Part shown: positions 60,100 to 64,000 of the stretch, one piece after another
Numbering within the stretch: the stretch's first letter is position 1
Layout: each line of letters starts with the position of its first letter
Assembly (NCBI GenBank): GCA_030549775.1
Contig: CM060175.1
Span: 15,329,212 to 15,393,211, forward strand
Direction of reading: 5' to 3'
DNA: 64,000 nucleotides
Origin: Tamarix chinensis
Lineage: Eukaryota > Streptophyta > Magnoliopsida > Caryophyllales > Tamaricaceae
Notes under the pieces: generated by a model
The model's input: the letters and a program-made list of their open reading frames with translations, nothing else
Told to the model about the DNA's origin: nothing
Database searches by the model: none
Program-made: the position numbers and the translations under genes

Positions 60100-62119
60100 T
60101 AGAACTAAGAAAAGAGTAGCCTTCTAACTAAATGCATCAACAACAACACTAGTCTTATCCTTGTGGTAGGTAAATTCACAGTTATAGCCCTTAACCAATT
60201 CTTCACACCTCCTTTAGAGAGTATTTAGTTTTCACTGAGTAAAAATTTACTTCAGGCTTTAGTGGCCAATGTAGAATCTATAACGTGTGTCATACACGTA
60301 GTACCTTTAGATATTTAGAGTGAAGACCACTGGCACCAACCTTTGGAACCTCACTAAACTAAGGAAATTATGAACCTTTGAAGAATTATTTTATGCACTC
60401 CAATTTGATACTGCTTTAATCATAGAGAGTTTAATATAAAGTTAATACTCTCTAACTGGTGTCAATATGATCCCTAGATAATGTTTATGTTCACTTTTGA
60501 TCCAAGAAAAGATCAAATTATCATTGATGAAGGCCACCAAGAACTAATCTAGATACAACAAAAGATCATGTTCATAAGATCCATGACCACAACAAGTGCA
60601 TTGTGAGCCCAAAAGTTATCACTATGAAGTTGAAGTGCCTATACCGTGTTCAAAAGGTTTTATTTAGAATATTTAACTTTATAATCGATAGTTGATCATA
60701 TCCCGATCTCATATCAATTTTGGAAAAAACTTTAGCACCCTTGAGCTGATCTAACAAATAATTAATACAAAGAAAAAGATAGTGTTTTCATCTTCAAATG
60801 ATTTATCCCTCTTCAATCAATGTAAATTTTCAAGCTACCATCCTTCTTCTTCACTAACAAGATCAATGCTCCTTAAGGTGAGATTTTTGGGTGTATGTAA
60901 GCACGTGTTAAAAGATCATATAGCTATACCTTCAACCCTCTTATCTCTAATAGATCCATCCAATAAGGCAACCTATGAATTAGCATAGCTCTTGGAATCC
61001 AGTCTATCATGAAATCTATCTCTCTAACTAACAAAAACCCATGTATATCTTTAGGGAAAACATCATGGAACTCTCAAGCAATAAGATATCCTCTAAGGTG
61101 CTAATCATGATGTTCTTATCCTAAATTATAAATATGCATAAAGGATAACCCTTCTGCACAAACTAATTGAGTGTAAGAATTGACACCACCTTCACCATGG
61201 GCATAAGCTTCCATCTCTAGTTAGATAGCATAAAAGCTAAAGGACTTCTCAACACAACACACTTTTGTACATTATAGAACATTAGTTATTACTTCCTCAT
61301 CACTTCCATGCTAAAATAACATCAAAATCATGGATATTGATCCCCATAAAATTCATTAAAAAAATTCTATGACACTTAAAATTAATGCCACCTTGCATAA
61401 TAAAGTAGAACATGCAATAACATCTCTAGTAGTTAATATGATAGATGCACTAATAAAAGAAGTAGGTAGCATAACAACCCTAGTAATAAAAATATTAGAA
61501 ATGAAAAAATGTGTAGCACTCATATCAAATAGCATGTAAATCGATATAAAAAGAAATCAAAAACATACTAATGACTATATCAATCTTCATATTAGCCTTG
61601 TCTTGTCTCATCATATTTAGGTACCCACCTGAATACCCTCTTCTACCTCTAGAAGCTCAAAAATTGTGTCCACTCATAGTCTTAGTAGAAAGGAGATATC
61701 ATTGTCCCATTTTCTAGCCTTGAACACTTGGTCATGCAAACAATGCCATCTACTATGGTTTTTGGTTAGTATCATTGCCTCTTTGTGCATGCCAACACTC
61801 AAACTCTTAATGGCCCATTTTACTACCTAATCTACACCAAAATAGATTACCTTTTTAATCCCACCCATGTGGTTAACCTCACATTTGCTACAATGATAGA
61901 CCCACTAGTGATAACCCTAAGGTCTAAACTATAAAGAACTATGCCCTGGTGTATTATATACCTTAATGATCAGTGGTTGCTACTATGAGGCGTGGGTCTC
62001 TTAATCCCTAATAGTAGAGTAGACTACTCTTGTACAAGCTTGGCAGCAAAACACATGTGCTCACACATATTGAAAGATCTCAGAATATGATTACACCCAT
62101 CATCCTTTGAATAACAAAG
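60100..62119 (-). pseudogene. Ty3/gypsy gag-pol remnant (zinc knuckle, RT, RNase H)
   Basis: Read from right to left on the minus strand, the parts follow gypsy order. Next to the LTR end at 62120 is CTTTGTTATTCAAAGG, a possible decayed primer-binding site of the methionine-tRNA type. Near 61910-61860 is YHCSKCEVNHMG, a degraded zinc knuckle. Near 60880-60690, in shifting frames, is SIDLVKKKDGSLKIYID, then the equivalents of LNHL, LLDQLKGAKVFSKIDMRSGY. The catalytic box (60532-60521) reads FIND instead of (Y/F)IDD. Near 60470 is HYLGIILT (usual 'HxLGxxVS'). Near 60165-60115 is LVKGYNCEFTYHKDKTSVVV followed by DAFS, the end of RNase H. No integrase follows, so the element is truncated near 60100. 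Stops in most segments. Confidence 0.8.
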
Positions 62120-64000
62120 TGTAAAACCCCTATTTTTCACTACTAATTTTTTTTTTATTTTAAAACATTTACAGAAGCATAGATATGAGAAAACACCCTA
62201 TGAAAAAAGGGGTAGTACCATAGTATTTAACATAAGATAGATCTCTCATTGCTTATCTCATGTTAGACACAAAGGTAAGTATCTAACCAACCAAACACAA
62301 GAAAAACTAGAGTGCATAAGAAAATCCCTTAAAGATAAGATAATCAAGGTTTCCAAACCAAGGCTATGTAATCCTAAAACTAGTATAAAAATACATTGGA
62401 AGAAAATAATAAATAAAGGAAAATGAATCCAAGGGAAAGTAACTTATTCACTCAAGGACCATCAAAAGGGAACACCTCTAGATATGCCTATACTTAGATC
62501 ACTAAAATATCCTTGAAGAAGAGGATAGACCACTCACCGGTTATTCTTAAACAACCTACACAAGACCTCCTACTTATGGGATTGCAACAACAACCCCATC
62601 AATATGCATATATATTGAGCAAACTAATCTACCACTATTATATAGATCATGTTACAGATAATAACTTCATAACATGTTCATGCTACAATATATTAAGAAA
62701 TTTATGAAATACTCTTATTATGTCATTCACATATTTTCACATAAGGTCATGTTGGACATACTTGGATCTACCAAAACATACTTGATCATAATTTTAAGGA
62801 CATATAGGAACATACATGATATAACATACTTGAACATGCATATAATATGCATTAAGAGACATAGAGTGCTTATATTATCCCCGTAGTAGATCATAGAGTG
62901 TATCCTATATAGTAATGAGCATATAGGTATATATTTTATTATATTAGGAGGATCATGGCTGCACTTAATATACATAATGCAATAATTCATGGAAACATGT
63001 GAGAATAATAGAATCATATAGGATTAAGTATATGGTAGCATATGTTGTGTGTGTGTGTGTGTGTGTGATGGACATTCCATATTATGCATTATAAGAAACA
63101 CTTCCATGAGGGAACATTGAAGGAAATTAAATGATGTTGCATAATATACTGAGAACCAACCAGTTATTATCTTTCATTGAAGTGATCATAAAATTCCTTA
63201 TACCAATTTCTTGAGAAACAGATAGGATTATCCCCATGGTCTCTTAATACCTAAGGAAGTCACATAAAATAAGTGAATGGACATAAAGTCAGGTGGAAGC
63301 CAAAGAAAAATAGTGGGCATAGTAAAAGCCAAATAATCTCTTTATGGTAACCATTCCCTATAGTATCAATACCCCCATAATACATCATTAATGTCTATAG
63401 TAGAAATGGCATTAGGATCAACCAAGATCCTACTCAAAGGCAAACTAATCCTCTATAGCTAATCAAGTATTGACTAACCTCGATCCATCATAATACTCTC
63501 GTTTTGCTTTAAGTAATTAGTATCTTATTAGCTAACCAACTCATATCACACCAAGGTACACATACCATATCATCACAAGCAACATGCCACTTCAATCTAA
63601 ATATGACCATATATGGTTCTCACATTATCCATTATTCCCCCTAAGGCTATCTTAAAGTGATAACTCCATTACTCAATCATATATACCACAATGGGAAAGT
63701 TACCATATTAATATTAGTTATAGATGTCCAAGTTGTCATTTTATTTCCATTTAATCTCCATTTCATTCATAATTTAAGTTTAGGTCAAGGCTTAAGACCA
63801 GGGTAAAAGTTATAGTTCCATTACTTAACCATATTCTTTTCATAAGTTAAAGAACATTAAAGTCGATCCCTAAGGCTAAGGATAAAGGTCCAACTAAAGG
63901 TTAGCAAGAGTCCAACCTATATTCATATTATTCATCCATTTATTTAAATATCTAAGTGAAAGTTAATGTTTCTAACTAAGGTTAAGGTAGATTTAACTTA
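62120..64000 (-). mobile_element. Gypsy LTR, 3' part (continues past the window)
   Basis: It starts TGTAAAACCCCTATTTTTCA on the plus strand; on the minus strand this is the LTR 3' end ...GGGGTTTTACA, directly followed by the gypsy remnant, so it is that element's 5' LTR. Its terminal 30 bases resemble those of LTR B (TGTAACACCCCC, then ACTACTGAAAAATTT versus ACTACTAATTTTTTT), linking the solo-LTR family to Ty3/gypsy. The interior is collinear with the fragment at 31483-33839 inside the CACTA element. The small frames at 62513-63017 are not genes. A (GT)n tract lies at 63043-63067. Confidence 0.75.
63043..63067. repeat. (GT)n microsatellite
   Basis: About 12 GT units. Confidence 0.85.

Noticed and set aside
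1..64000. A conserved host gene, bacterial-type operon or virus in the window
   Set aside because: Every coding signature found belongs to a transposon family (or a PMD relic likely carried by one). I saw no intact host exon series, rRNA, tRNA or viral gene.

Overview
The window is nuclear DNA of a flowering plant. It is AT-rich (with G+C-rich islands) and made almost entirely of transposable elements and their remains: Ty3/gypsy LTR sequence, two LINEs, CACTA, PIF/Harbinger and Mutator-like DNA transposons. I find no ordinary host gene. Four perfect TTAGGG units in a row (30771-30794) sit inside a CACTA element. TTAGGG is the telomere unit of many Asparagales, whereas most other plants use TTTAGGG, so an Asparagus-like monocot is my best guess; this is inference.

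Layout from left to right: 280-1860, broken plant-mobile-domain gene (+). 3370-4745, broken MULE transposase (-), convergent with it. 5111-about 14300, AT-rich sequence with no recognised gene. 14300-25542, a nest of LTRs. LTR 'E' (-) was hit by LTR 'A' (14946-24813, target duplication GTAGG), and A was then hit by LTR 'B' (18850-24024, inverted, target duplication GAGCG). 27331-36601, LTR 'C' (target duplication AGTTG), interrupted by a 5.0-kb CACTA element (29595-34642, target duplication TAT). 37081-39248, a segment bounded by inverted repeats. 39300-41955, dead LINE (-). 42017-47204, a PIF/Harbinger transposon with an intact 450-residue transposase and a Myb-like partner gene that carries four stop codons. 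48167-52690, LTR 'D' (target duplication TAAAT). 53990-54268, CACTA transposase fragment. 57585-59960, second dead LINE (+). 60100-62119, decayed gypsy pol (-), joined to the 3' end of its LTR (62120 to the window end).

The most interesting content is the family of four 4.2-5.2-kb solo LTRs (A-D). Each is a single unit with TG...CA/TA ends, a perfect 5-bp target duplication and no internal coding domain. Their shared layout is: a 5' end like TGAAATACCCC; a pyrimidine-rich, G+C-rich upstream region; a TATAAATA box about 860-990 bp in (clear in B, C and D); a long downstream part with copy-specific tandem arrays; two blocks of units carrying CCACCGGCTATAATAGTGG alternating with short stem-loops whose arms differ in sequence but still pair; and a conserved 3' end. 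The pairing pattern suggests selection on a structure. The 3' terminus resembles that of the LTR beside the gypsy pol at 62120, so this family is probably Ty3/gypsy.

The only intact protein-coding gene I can defend is the Harbinger transposase. All three reverse transcriptases have lost an acidic residue of the catalytic xxDD box (FAND, FADY, FIND).
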